A stretch of 23,651 nucleotides of DNA from Bryobacteraceae bacterium. GTDB lineage: Bacteria > Acidobacteriota > Terriglobia > Bryobacterales > Bryobacteraceae. This document shows, piece by piece, positions 8,268-17,100 of the stretch. Location: assembly GCA_030039005.1 (NCBI GenBank), contig JASHQT010000030.1, positions 1-23,651 on the forward strand. The letters are read 5' to 3'. The notes under the pieces were generated by a model that did no database searches, was not told the origin of the DNA, and saw only the letters and a list, made by a program, of their open reading frames with translations. A program made the position numbers and the translations under genes. The number at the start of each line of letters is the position of its first letter. The first letter of the stretch is position 1.

Positions 8268-8843
8268 GGACTTGCCCATCGTCACTTCGTCGGCAAACTC
8301 CAGGTCGCTGCCCACGGGAATGCCCATGGCGATGCGCGTGACCATCACGCCCAGCGGCTTCATCAGGCGCGAAAGATAAACTGCGGTGGCTTCGCCTTCC
8401 ACAGTGGGATTGGTGGCGACGATCAGCTCCTTCACTTCGCCCGTTCGCACGCGCTCCAGTAAGTTCGCGATGCGTAACTGCTCGGGACCGACGCCGCGCA
8501 GCGGCGAAATCGCGCCATGCAGCACGTGATACAGCCCCGCGAACTGCCGCGTGGTTTCGATGGGCAGAATATTGTGCGGCTCTTCGACCACGCAGATCAC
8601 CGAACGGTCGCGATGCGGGTCGCGGCAGAAATTGCACAGCTCAGCGTCGCTGATGTTGTTGCAGACCGCGCAGATGCCGAGCTTGTCTTTGACGTCGAGT
8701 AACGCTTGCGACAGGCGCTCGGCGTTCTCGCGCTCGCTGCGCAGTACGTGAAAGGCGAGGCGTTGCGCCGACTTCTGCCCGATGCCGGGCAGGCGCTTGA
8801 ACTCCTGGATGAGGCGCGCGAGCGGTTCGGCGAAATCGGGCAT
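8244..8843 (-). CDS. recR: Recombination mediator protein RecR
   Basis: RecR forms a ring-shaped clamp that works with RecO and RecF to load RecA on gapped DNA. The 199-residue product matches the usual length. It shows the N-terminal helix-hairpin-helix [15 protein letters not shown] at 18-32, a four-cysteine zinc finger C58, C61, C70, C73, the Toprim start VICVVEEP near 82, and the Toprim motif [16 protein letters not shown]. The C-terminus [26 protein letters not shown] is highly conserved. The gene starts 12 bp after ybaB and is the last gene of the SRP RNA-dnaX-ybaB-recR block. Its 3' end overlaps the convergent methylthiotransferase gene by 24 bp. Confidence 0.97.
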   Translation of the reverse strand: MPDFAEPLARLIQEFKRLPGIGQKSAQRLAFHVLRSERENAERLSQALLDVKDKLGICAVCNNISDAELCNFCRDPHRDRSVICVVEEPHNILPIETTRQFAGLYHVLHGAISPLRGVGPEQLRIANLLERVRTGEVKELIVATNPTVEGEATAVYLSRLMKPLGVMVTRIAMGIPVGSDLEFADEVTMGKSLENRREM

Positions 8844-8855
8844 CCGGTCTCGTGG

Positions 8856-9164
8856 TTAGAACATGCCCGGCGGAAGGCCGAGCCCGGAGAGCATGCCGCT
8901 CATCTTTTCCTGCGAGGCTTCGTCGACTTTCTTGGAGGCCTCGTTGAAGGCGGCCATCACCATGTCCTGGAGCATCTCGACGTCGCCGGCCACTTCGGGA
9001 TCGATTTTGACCGCGGTGACGTTCTTCTTGCCGTCCATGTGCACCGTCACCATGCCGCCCCCGGCCGAGGCTTCCACGCGAATGAGCGCGATCTCCTCCT
9101 GCATCTTCTTCTGCATCTGCTCGGCCTTTTGCATCATGGCCTGCATGTTTCCGGGTAATTTCAT
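8856..9164 (-). CDS. ybaB: YbaB/EbfC family nucleoid-associated protein
   Basis: YbaB/EbfC proteins are small DNA-binding dimers encoded between dnaX and recR in most bacteria. The 102-residue product has the N-terminal helix rich in Met, Gln and Lys (MQAMMQKAEQMQKKMQEEI), then the beta part EASAGGGMVTVHMDGKKNV, then KIDPEVAGDVEMLQDMVMAAFNEA, the family signature. It ends in a Gly/Leu/Pro tail (LSGLGLPPGMF), also typical. An AGG a few nt upstream supports the ATG at 9164. The gap from dnaX is 10 bp and to recR 12 bp, so the three are very likely one transcript. Confidence 0.95.
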   Translation of the reverse strand: MKLPGNMQAMMQKAEQMQKKMQEEIALIRVEASAGGGMVTVHMDGKKNVTAVKIDPEVAGDVEMLQDMVMAAFNEASKKVDEASQEKMSGMLSGLGLPPGMF

Positions 9165-9174
9165 ATGACCTGCC

Positions 9175-10791
9175 TTATTCTTTCAAATTCCGCACCGCGC
9201 GGACCTGGGAATCGGGAAAGAGCTCGCGGAAGCGCTGGACGTCCGGGTGTGCGAGCGCGCGCTCGGAGACATCGTCCGGTTTTTTGGCGAGCGGCGCGGA
9301 CGCGGCGTCCGGAGTGCCGAACGCGACCTCGAAACGCATGCTTCGTCCGGCGGCTTTCTGCACGATCTTCAGGATATCCTTTTCATTCATGTAGAGCCGG
9401 TAGTCTTCCGGGGTCACGAATGTCAGTTTGCCGCTAGACTCGGTAATTTGGGAATGTTCGACGGCGTCCGCGGTGGTTGGCATCTCGAGTTCGGTTGCCG
9501 CTGCGTGTAGACGATCCTTCCACGGACCCGACGGCGGGGAGGCCGCGCTTGCCGCAGGCGGCTCGCTCGCCGGGACTGGGGGCCGGGGATCGGGGGCTGG
9601 GGGTGCGGCGGATCGAGTTGGCGGCGGTGGTGTAGGCCTCCGTGAGGGAGCCGGCGGCGCGTCGGGACTGCCGAGATCGGCCAGGGCCTCTTCGATGGGC
9701 GCCAGTTTGCCGGCCTGGACCAGGCGCAGCAGGCCGATTTCGAGATGCAGGCGGGGCTGCAAGGAGAATTGCATCTCCTTGAACAGGTCGAGCGTGAGAT
9801 TCAGATAGCGCGTGAGATCGTCTTCGGAAAAACGTTGGGCGATTTCGGCCAGGCGCTGTTGCTCGTGCTCGGAGGCCGCGATCAGCCGTGTGTTCGCGCC
9901 CGCGATTTTCGCCACCAGGAGATTGCGGAAATAACGCGCGAGCTCGCGACAGAAATGTTGCAGGCTGCGGCCGTTACGCTCCAGTTCCATGACGAGGTCG
10001 AGCATCTTGCGCGAGTCTTCCGCGGCCAGCGCATCGGTGACTTCGCCGAGCGAATCGAGCGAGAACATACCGAGCATGGAGCGCACCTCGGCCGCGTCCA
10101 GCTTCTCGCCGCAGCAGGCGATGGACTGATCGAGCGCCGAAAGCGAATCGCGCACGCTACCTTCGCCGGCCTGCGCCAGCACGCTCAACACCTCGGGCGA
10201 GGCTTGGATGCCTTCGGCCGCGCAGATCTCTTCCATGCGCTTGACCACCTCGGCGAAATCCACCGAACGGAAGCTGAACTGTTGGCAGCGCGAGGCGATG
10301 GTGGTGGGGATTTTGTGAACTTCAGTGGTGCAGAGGATGAAGACGGCCCACTCGGGAGGTTCCTCGAGCGTTTTCAGCAACGCATTGAACGCTTCGGTGG
10401 TAATCTGGTGCGCTTCGTCGACGATGAAGACCTTGTAGCGGTCGCGCGCGGGGCGGTAGCGGACGTTTTCGCGCAGCTCGCGCATTTCGTTAATGCCGCG
10501 ATTGGAGGCGGCGTCGATTTCGATGACGTCGGGCGAATTGCCGGCCGCGATTTCCAGGCAACTGGCGCAGATGCCGCAGGGCGAAGCGGTGGGTCCATTG
10601 ATGCAGTTCAGGCAGCGGGCCAGGATGCGCGCGACCGTTGTCTTCCCGGTCCCGCGCTGGCCGGAGAAAATGTAGCCGTGCGCGATGCGGCCCTGCGCGA
10701 TCGCGTTTTCGAGCGTGGTGCGAACGTGCTCCTGGCCGATCAGCTCCGCAAACGTTTGCGGCCTGTATTTTCTGGCGATAACCTGATACAT
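9175..10791 (-). CDS. dnaX: DNA polymerase III subunits gamma/tau
   Basis: DnaX is the ATPase of the clamp loader that places the beta clamp on primed DNA. The 538-residue protein shows RKYRPQTFAELIGQEHV at 8-23, Walker A GQRGTGKT at 44-51, a zinc module with C63, C72, C75 and C78, Walker B VFIVDEAHQ, the LLKTLEEPP segment and the arginine finger IASRCQQF. After ~375 residues comes a Pro/Ala-rich linker of about 50 residues, then a short tau-like C-terminal domain. It is close to the length of other short tau proteins. I saw no A-rich slippery run that would produce a separate gamma form. The ATG at 10791 lacks an obvious Shine-Dalgarno and lies ~23 nt from the 3' end of the SRP RNA. ybaB and recR follow closely. 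Confidence 0.97.
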   Translation of the reverse strand: MYQVIARKYRPQTFAELIGQEHVRTTLENAIAQGRIAHGYIFSGQRGTGKTTVARILARCLNCINGPTASPCGICASCLEIAAGNSPDVIEIDAASNRGINEMRELRENVRYRPARDRYKVFIVDEAHQITTEAFNALLKTLEEPPEWAVFILCTTEVHKIPTTIASRCQQFSFRSVDFAEVVKRMEEICAAEGIQASPEVLSVLAQAGEGSVRDSLSALDQSIACCGEKLDAAEVRSMLGMFSLDSLGEVTDALAAEDSRKMLDLVMELERNGRSLQHFCRELARYFRNLLVAKIAGANTRLIAASEHEQQRLAEIAQRFSEDDLTRYLNLTLDLFKEMQFSLQPRLHLEIGLLRLVQAGKLAPIEEALADLGSPDAPPAPSRRPTPPPPTRSAAPPAPDPRPPVPASEPPAASAASPPSGPWKDRLHAAATELEMPTTADAVEHSQITESSGKLTFVTPEDYRLYMNEKDILKIVQKAAGRSMRFEVAFGTPDAASAPLAKKPDDVSERALAHPDVQRFRELFPDSQVRAVRNLKE

Positions 10792-10813
10792 GGATGGGGC
10801 GTGAGCGGATTAT

Positions 10814-10920
10814 GCCAGACCCCGGGTGATCCGCGGCACACGGATTAAACTATTACCGTTGCTTCCTTCCGGACCTGGCGGGGTTCACAGCCATCCGTTG
10901 CACGAAGCCCGGAGCCTGAC
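10814..10920 (-). ncRNA. ffs: Signal recognition particle RNA, small bacterial type (4.5S)
   Basis: The minus strand contains the SRP RNA core CAGGTCCGGAAGGAAGCA, which with its flanks forms the conserved Ffh-binding hairpin (domain IV). The two ends pair: GTCAGGCTCCGGG at 10920-10908 can form a continuous stem with CCCGGGGTCTGGC at 10826-10814, using three G-U pairs. This gives an RNA of about 107 nt, the usual size of the Alu-less form. The internal parts CGGATGGCTGTGAACC and GGTAATAGTTTAATCCG are also typical. SRP RNA directly upstream of dnaX is a well-known bacterial arrangement. The exact ends are inferred from pairing. Confidence 0.93.
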
Positions 10921-10928
10921 AACTTTTC

Positions 10929-10937
10929 ATCCTAACA
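10929..10937 (-). promoter_or_regulatory. Extended -10 promoter element for SRP RNA / dnaX
   Basis: On the minus strand TGTTAGGAT (TGn plus the -10-like hexamer TAGGAT) sits about 8 nt upstream of the 5' end of the SRP RNA predicted from pairing. No good -35 hexamer is seen at 16-18 nt, which fits an extended -10 promoter. It would drive the SRP RNA and could read on into dnaX-ybaB-recR. Confidence 0.5.
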
Positions 10938-11015
10938 TGCTGGCATTGCGGCTTGGCGCCACGCGCCGTTGGCCATCGGCTGTTGGCCTGCAAAGCTGGG
11001 TGGATCAGGGTAAAG

Positions 11016-11042
11016 GCTGCTACTTACTCAAGACGTAGCAGC
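11016..11042. repeat. 8-bp inverted repeat with 11-nt loop
   Basis: GCTGCTAC at 11016-11023 and GTAGCAGC at 11035-11042 are perfect complements across an 11-nt loop. There is no T-run on either side, so it is not a standard terminator. Its role is unknown. Confidence 0.5.
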
Positions 11043-11143
11043 TCTCTCCGGTGAATGAAAACGCGATCACCTCGCTTCCTTTCAGCAGCGGCTTTTCGCC
11101 TGAACGTTTCCAGGGGCAGCGGGGTCAACGGCCAAAAAATTCG

Positions 11144-11149
11144 TATAAA
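11144..11149 (+). promoter_or_regulatory. Possible -10 element of the VWFA-like gene
   Basis: TATAAA lies 45 bp upstream of the ATG at 11195 in the only AT-rich patch of the spacer. No good -35 hexamer stands at the right distance, so this is a weak candidate. Confidence 0.25.
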
Positions 11150-11194
11150 ATTAAACGAGATTCAGACGGTTCGGGCGCTCGCAATGGGGGCTAA

Positions 11195-12754
11195 ATGCGT
11201 AAAGCGATTTGGGGGCTGCTTTTAATCTGGTCCTTCGCGACGCCGCATCGTGCGGCGCCGCAAGCCACGGAATCGGATGGGGAGCCGGCGCCGACGTTCC
11301 GGACGGGCGTGCGGCTGATCGAAGTGGACGTGGTGGCCAAGAAGGGCGGACACCCGGCGGCCGGGTTGACGAAAGACGACTTCGTCCTGCTGGACAACGG
11401 CAGACCACAAAAGATCGCGCTTTTTTCCGTGACCGCTGGCCCGCGAAAAGAAGCGAGCCTCGCGCCGCTCGCTCCCGGAGCGGTCTCCAACCGCATCGAG
11501 GACGATGGAGAGACGCCGGAAAGCGCTACAGTTCTGCTGATCGATCAAAAGAACACACCCCCGGATCTCCAGGTTTTTGCGATTGAACGAATCGGGAAAT
11601 TTGTGCAATTCCAGCACAAGCGGGGCCGTGTCGGCATTTACGTTCTGGGCGGAAACGGGTCACTTCGAGTGGTGCAAGAACTCACCGAAGATGAGGCGCT
11701 GTTGCGCCGGGCCGCGAAGCGATTGAAATCCGGAGGCAAAGATCAACCGGATAATGATACTGGAGGCATGACCGAACACGCCGCACGAGAGTACACTGCG
11801 ACGCGCATGATGGACAGCGGGACAGCGACCCGAGCAGCGCTGGAAGCGATCGCGCGCCATTTGGCCAATGTTCCGGGACGGAAGACGCTGGTCTGGATCA
11901 GCACTGGTTTCGAGCTCTTCAATCCAAAGCTGGGCGTCGATTTGCGGACGGATATGGAGAAGGCAGCGCGCGCGCTGAATGAAGTCAATGCGGCGCTGTA
12001 TGCGGTGGATCCTCGCGGACTCGTGGGCGCTCTCGCGGGGATGACCCCAATTTCGAGCGCCGAATTCAAGGGGACGGCGCCGCCACCGCTGTTTGTGCCT
12101 CAGGGAGGCGGTTTTCTTCCGGGAACGGAGACGATGTCCTTCGTTGCGCACCTCACGGGAGGACTGATTTTTGAAAACGACAACGGAATCGAGGATCTGA
12201 TTCAAGCCGCGATCGACGACGGCGCGCTCACTTACACGCTGGGATTCTATCCCGAGGAAGAACCTGACGGGATCTGGCACAGCATCAAAGTCCAAACGAA
12301 ACCGCGTGGCATCAGCCTGCGTTACCGGGAGAATTATTTCGCGGCCCGGTCAGTGGACCAGGCCAGCGTGCGTCCGGGCCTGATGGACCTGGTTCGCGAA
12401 CCTCTGGACGCGACCGAAGTGCAGTTGGTGGCGGAACAGCACGCCGATCCGGCGCAGCCGGGATTTGTTCTGGTGAAGGTCAACGTGGATGCGCATCAAT
12501 TGTCCTTGGAGTCCGCCAATGCGCGGCGCGTGGGGGGCATCGACGTTTCGTTTTACTTGCAGGGATCGGGGGAAGTTCGAAGGCAGAGCATCCAGCTCGA
12601 TGTTCCCGAGGACCAGTTGGCGGAGTTCCTGAAACAAGGCGTAACCGTCAACGCATCGATCGCGGCGCCAAAGGGTGCGCAGATGCTTCGTGTCGTGGTT
12701 CAGGATCATGTAAGCGGAGCGGCGGGATCGGTGACGATGCTTTTGGGCAAGTGA
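11195..12754 (+). CDS. Secreted VWFA-related protein (Acidobacterial type)
   Basis: This 519-residue protein belongs by sequence style to the VWFA-related family that is expanded in Acidobacteria; its function is unknown. It has a short signal peptide (MRKAIWGLLLIWSFATPHRA), then the family's N-terminal beta region (FRTGVRLIEVDVVAKKGG, LTKDDFVLLDNGRPQKI). The VWA-like fold starts near 112 (ATVLLIDQKNT) and includes HLANVPGRKTLVWISTGFELF and AALYAVDPRGL. TYTLGFYPEEEPDG and the beta-rich C-terminus follow. The metal-site motif expected as DxSxS reads DQKNT, so classical metal-dependent ligand binding is doubtful. A GGGGG stretch a few nt upstream supports the ATG at 11195. It is convergent with the next gene and has no clear operon partner. 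Confidence 0.82.
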   Translation: MRKAIWGLLLIWSFATPHRAAPQATESDGEPAPTFRTGVRLIEVDVVAKKGGHPAAGLTKDDFVLLDNGRPQKIALFSVTAGPRKEASLAPLAPGAVSNRIEDDGETPESATVLLIDQKNTPPDLQVFAIERIGKFVQFQHKRGRVGIYVLGGNGSLRVVQELTEDEALLRRAAKRLKSGGKDQPDNDTGGMTEHAAREYTATRMMDSGTATRAALEAIARHLANVPGRKTLVWISTGFELFNPKLGVDLRTDMEKAARALNEVNAALYAVDPRGLVGALAGMTPISSAEFKGTAPPPLFVPQGGGFLPGTETMSFVAHLTGGLIFENDNGIEDLIQAAIDDGALTYTLGFYPEEEPDGIWHSIKVQTKPRGISLRYRENYFAARSVDQASVRPGLMDLVREPLDATEVQLVAEQHADPAQPGFVLVKVNVDAHQLSLESANARRVGGIDVSFYLQGSGEVRRQSIQLDVPEDQLAEFLKQGVTVNASIAAPKGAQMLRVVVQDHVSGAAGSVTMLLGK

Positions 12755-12777
12755 GGCGATCTCAGGCAGGAGCGCTC

Positions 12778-14103
12778 TTACTGCTTGCGGTACCAGGCCA
12801 TCGCCTGGCTGGTGGCGGGAATCGTGGTGACGCCGGCGAGCTGCATGGAGCCGCTGGGGCGAGTGGGAAGACGGTCGTTGGTGAGCAGCAGGCCGCCGGG
12901 CTTCAGCATGGCGCCCGAGTTTTCGAGCGCGAGAGACTGCTCGAAGGGGTCGTAGTAAACGAAGATGTTGGTGGCGACGATCAAGTCGAAGCGATCGGCC
13001 GCGGGCAGGTTGAGGCGCTGGACGATGATGTCCAGATCGGCGGGCTCACAGGCAAGCACCACGCCGGGACGGATTTCGACGGCCCGCGTTTCCAGATCTT
13101 GGAGGATGCCCGGGGGCCGGATGGGAGCGACGGGCTTCGCGACGCGATCGCCGAAGGATTTCCAATAAGTCGTGAGTGCATCGGGCCAGGGGCGCGCGAC
13201 ATCGCGCGTCAATTGAATCGTATAGCCGGAGCCTTTGGCGGCGCGCTCGCGGGCGTGCTGGATGTGCTCCATCACTTGCGGGCTGATGTCGAGGATGGTG
13301 AGCGAGAGAGCGTCGGATTTTGCGATGCCGAGACGGAGCAGCGAATCGTACAGGGCGAAGGGCTGGAGGGTTTGTTCGGGGTAATAGTCGAAGGCCGTGC
13401 CTTCGTTTTTGTCAATGAAATCGAGGCCGGGGCCGATGACGGCGGCGCGGGAGATTTGACCTTCGCGCAGAACGCCGCGAGATCTCAGGTCGCGCAGCGT
13501 TTCTTCGATCGTGAAATCGGGGATGATGCCGGTGTCGAGCGAGAGGCCGCGGTTTTCAAAAAGCGAAGAGCGGTCGAGCGGCGAGGAAGGGTCTGGTTGC
13601 TTGGCCGTGGGGGTGCGGGCGAGCGCGATCCTTTCTTGAACGACGCGCTGGAGATTGCGCAGGATGAACGCGCCGGTTTTGCGGGGATCGGCGGATGCAT
13701 CGATGCCTTGCGTCCGCAGAACGCGATCGAGAAACTGGAGGCGCTCGTTCTGCCCGGGGCTGCGCAGGCCGGCGACCAGATCATCCACGCGGGCGCGGAG
13801 CACGCCGGATTTGGAGGCTTGGGCGATGCCTTCACCCTGCATGCTGATGCGCGGCTGGGTGGTGAAGGAAGTGCCGTAGAGCAGAAGATTGACCATCGAG
13901 TCCAGGTCGCCCTGCTGAAGGCGAGCGCGGATGGATTGATCTTGTTGGCGCGCCCAGGTGAGCCAAGAGGATTCGTTGGCGTCCCGAACTTCCGGCGGGC
14001 CCTGACCCAGGAGAGGCTGGATGCTGCTATAAGGTGCAAACGCCCGGCTTGCCGCGAGCAAGCCGAGCGTTATGGCGAAGGCGGCCGATAGCTTCCAGAA
14101 CAC
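12778..14103 (-). CDS. Exported or membrane-anchored protein with methyltransferase-like C-terminal half
   Basis: I do not recognise the full protein (441 residues). Residues 1-23 (MFWKLSAAFAITLGLLAASRAFA) form a signal peptide or membrane anchor. Residues ~25-215 are helical with no known motif. The C-terminal half looks like a class I SAM-methyltransferase fold of CheR-like flavour: AVIGPGLDF at 221-229 in place of the usual glycine-rich loop, LTILDISPQVMEHI at 268-281, FDLIVATNIFVYYDPFEQ at 372-389 and MLKPGGLLLTND at 399-410. An export signal on a SAM-dependent fold is odd, because SAM is cytoplasmic; either the N-terminus is an anchor with the domain inside, or the domain has lost catalysis. 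GTG at 14103 is the first in-frame start after a TGA; no Shine-Dalgarno is seen. The gene lies ~15 nt behind the TonB-dependent receptor, probably in one operon. Confidence 0.65.
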   Translation of the reverse strand: MFWKLSAAFAITLGLLAASRAFAPYSSIQPLLGQGPPEVRDANESSWLTWARQQDQSIRARLQQGDLDSMVNLLLYGTSFTTQPRISMQGEGIAQASKSGVLRARVDDLVAGLRSPGQNERLQFLDRVLRTQGIDASADPRKTGAFILRNLQRVVQERIALARTPTAKQPDPSSPLDRSSLFENRGLSLDTGIIPDFTIEETLRDLRSRGVLREGQISRAAVIGPGLDFIDKNEGTAFDYYPEQTLQPFALYDSLLRLGIAKSDALSLTILDISPQVMEHIQHARERAAKGSGYTIQLTRDVARPWPDALTTYWKSFGDRVAKPVAPIRPPGILQDLETRAVEIRPGVVLACEPADLDIIVQRLNLPAADRFDLIVATNIFVYYDPFEQSLALENSGAMLKPGGLLLTNDRLPTRPSGSMQLAGVTTIPATSQAMAWYRKQ

Positions 14104-14118
14104 TACATCATCAGTACA

Positions 14119-17100
14119 TCAGAACTGGAAGCGCGCGATCAGCGTGCCAGTGCGGCCGGTGAGACATTGGCTGCAAGCCGGCGTGTAGTTCGCGCCATTG
14201 AAGTACGAACCGGGTGGCGAGTAGGCGTCAATCGTCCCGAACCCGCTGGTGTAGATGGTGCCGTTGCCGGCGCCCCTGGTCGGCGGGAGGAAAGAAGTAC
14301 TTGGACTGGGCATCAAGGTCCGATTGAAAATGTTGACAAATTCGGCGCGGATAAAGATATTGAATTTGCCTTCGGGACCAAAGCGGAAATTGCGGCCGAT
14401 GCTCGCGTTCTCGGTGGGCGTGCGCGGGCCGCGGAAGTCCTTGTAGTACGTCGTTGCGACCGGGCCGAATGCTCCGCTAGACGCCGCGGAGCAGACTGCG
14501 TTAGACGGGCACTCTTCCCAGGCCTTCGGATTCAGCACTTGCGTGTAATAAGGATTGTAGGTGCTGAGGTTGTTGATATCGACACCCGGGGTATACAAGG
14601 GCTGTCCCGGAACACGAATCTCCTCGCTGGGCAGGAAATTCAGCGTTGTGCTGACCGGAGGCGCCAGGAACGGTCCGCTTTGATAATTGGCGAACCAGCC
14701 GATCTGCCAATCCTTGGCCAGCCACTTCAGTCCGCTGGTGGGAATAAATTCCGCCTTGGGAACGGTGTAAATGGCGTTGAAATTCAAATCCTGCGGCGGG
14801 ATCTGCTGGAGCTGCCAGCGGGCGCTTTGAGGATTAAAGAAATCCTGGGTCAGCGGCCGAAGGAAGCCTTGACCCCAGGTATAGGTGCCGCCGGCCTGTA
14901 AACCGTGTGAGAACCGTTTGGTTGCCTTTATCTGCAAGGAGTCATACTTGGAATCGCCGGTTGGAGAGTTCAACGGTTCCAAATTGCCGAACTGCGGATA
15001 GGGGTAGAGAGCATCCTGCAGCGGGAGGCTCGCGTTCCATCCGGCGTATGGCAGGAAGCCGCCCTTACCAACGGAGCTCAGGCGCTGTTGAACGGGCGCG
15101 CTGTTGAGCGGCGAAAGCAAGAGTTGGTAGTCGCCGAGATTGTTGTAGGTGCTGCTCTTGCAAACTCCGCCGCCGGAGCTGCAAGGACCGGTTCCCGGAT
15201 AAGGGAACAGGCCAAAACTCGCGTATTCGGCGGGCGAGATTTGGCTCAGATAGCCCAGCGGTCCGCCGCCGAGCCACACGGCTCGGTTGGCCACGTAGGA
15301 CGCTTCCATGATGAAGTTGGGCGTGATCTCGCGCTGGAAGCCGGCACTCCACTGGTTGATGCGGGGCGGGCGGTTGAGATTGGGATCGGAAACATATGGG
15401 TCTGACCCGGCAATGAACGGCGGAGAGGGGGGCACGCCGGGAACCGCCGGGCTGGAGGGATAGATACTTGCGTTCGTGGTGGGCCAGGTCGGAACCTCAA
15501 TTGCGCCCGGAGTGGCGATGTTTACGTAGCCGTTAATTCCGCTTACGGGGTAAGCGCCGACTGTGCCCTGCACCTGACCGGCAGCATTACCGACGAATTG
15601 GTAGTTGACGCCCCAACCCCCGCGGAACACGGTCTTGGGGTCGATCTGATAAGCGACTCCGAGGCGCGGCCCAATGCCATAGGGGTAGGCGCTTCCGTAG
15701 AAGTTGCAATTGCAGTCGCTGGCGTACGCGGTCGCGCCCAGGTGGCCGCCGGCATTGGCGTTGGCAATGTTGGGATCGAATTGCGACAAGCGGCCATATT
15801 GCTCGCGCGGAGGAGTAGCCAAATCCCACCGCAGGCCGTAGTTGACCGTGAGCTTGCGGGTGACCTTCCAGGAATCCTGGACGAAGAGCGCCCACTGCTG
15901 GCTTCCTTGGCGAGTGAACTCATTGGGGGCTTGGGTAACCGACGCGTAGTCACCCAAGAGAAAGCTGGCAAATCCGAATCCCTGAGTGAATCCGTTCAAA
16001 CTGAAAGTCGGATTGTAAGGCTCCATGGTCGCACTAGCGGCATTAGCAGCGGTTTCCGCGGCCAGTGTAACGCCGGAATAAGCCCCAGTGAAGTTTTGCT
16101 GCAGGTAGAATTCCGCGCCGATTTTATAGGTGTGGTTGCCGCGAACCCAGGTCAGGTTGGCATTGAAGCTGGGCTTCTCCTCGTAATTCAGCGACTGGAT
16201 TTGGCCGGCGGTTCCAATATTCTGCATGCCGCCGTAGCCCGTACAACCGGTGCCGCCGGGCGGCGGCACACACATTCCGGTCACGCTCGGGAACTGGCGG
16301 TCCTGAATGAAGTCGGTTAGATCGAACTGGGAAGGATTGAAACTGAGGAACGGCGCTTTGTCGCTGAAGGTGGTGTGGAAATATCCTGCGCCTAAGTGCA
16401 GCAGCAGAGTCGGCGAAATCGTGTAATCGTAATTCAACCGCGTGGTCCAGTTCGGAATGAAAGTGCCGCGGTACTCTCCGATTTCTTCAGGCAAACCGTC
16501 GGCGTTTCCCAGTGGCGAAGAGATCTGGCTTTCGGTGTTGTTCCGGTCCCAATAGAACGACAGCCGGCCTTTGTCGGTGATGACTTGGTCGACCTTGATC
16601 GACGGGATGGCGGAATATCTTCCACCATGGATGGATCCGTCATAGTTGCCGACGAGATTGGAGTTCTGCGGCTGCGGCAGCAAAGCCAGGAAAGCCAGCG
16701 AACTCGCACTGAAGCGGCTCATCGGAATGATGTTGCCGGGGAAAGGATCAGCATAACCTAGGCCCTGCGCGGTGACGCCGCGGGTGTTGGGGTCGTAAAT
16801 CTCATTCGCGTAGACTGGGCGCCCCAAGGGATCCGTGCCGAACGATTGGGTTGAAATTCCCAGCGCGGCGCAAAGGCTGCAGGTTCCGTTGGGTGAGATG
16901 GCGGAGAAGTCGCCGTTGCGGTAAGCGGTGGTAGGGACGGTGTCCACGAAGCCGTACTCGGTGCCTTCGAGGAACTGTTCGTACGCAAAGAAGAAGAAGG
17001 TTTTATTCTTTCCGTTATAAAGTTTCGGGATAATGATGGGACCGCCGAGGGTGCCACCGAAATCGTTACGGCGATTGGTCGGTTTGTACAAGCCGGTGCC

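Larger units (their letters stand above)
10938..11194. other. Intergenic spacer between SRP RNA and the VWFA-like gene
   Basis: No convincing gene is seen here on either strand. It holds an 8-bp perfect inverted repeat (11016-11042) and an AT-rich patch with TATAAA at 11144-11149 that could be the -10 of the downstream plus-strand gene. No tRNA cloverleaf was found. Confidence 0.6.

Noticed and set aside
9175..10791. Programmed frameshift in dnaX
   Set aside because: I found no A-rich slippery heptamer on the coding strand, so there is no support for a separate gamma product.
9745..10848. 367-codon plus-strand frame opposite dnaX
   Set aside because: It mirrors the codon pattern of dnaX and runs into the SRP RNA; no family features.
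12751..14091. 446-codon plus-strand frame starting at the stop of the VWFA-like gene
   Set aside because: The GTGA overlap is tempting, but the product is a Gly/Asp/Arg/Glu-rich string typical of antisense frames, while the opposite strand has a signal peptide and methyltransferase-like motifs.
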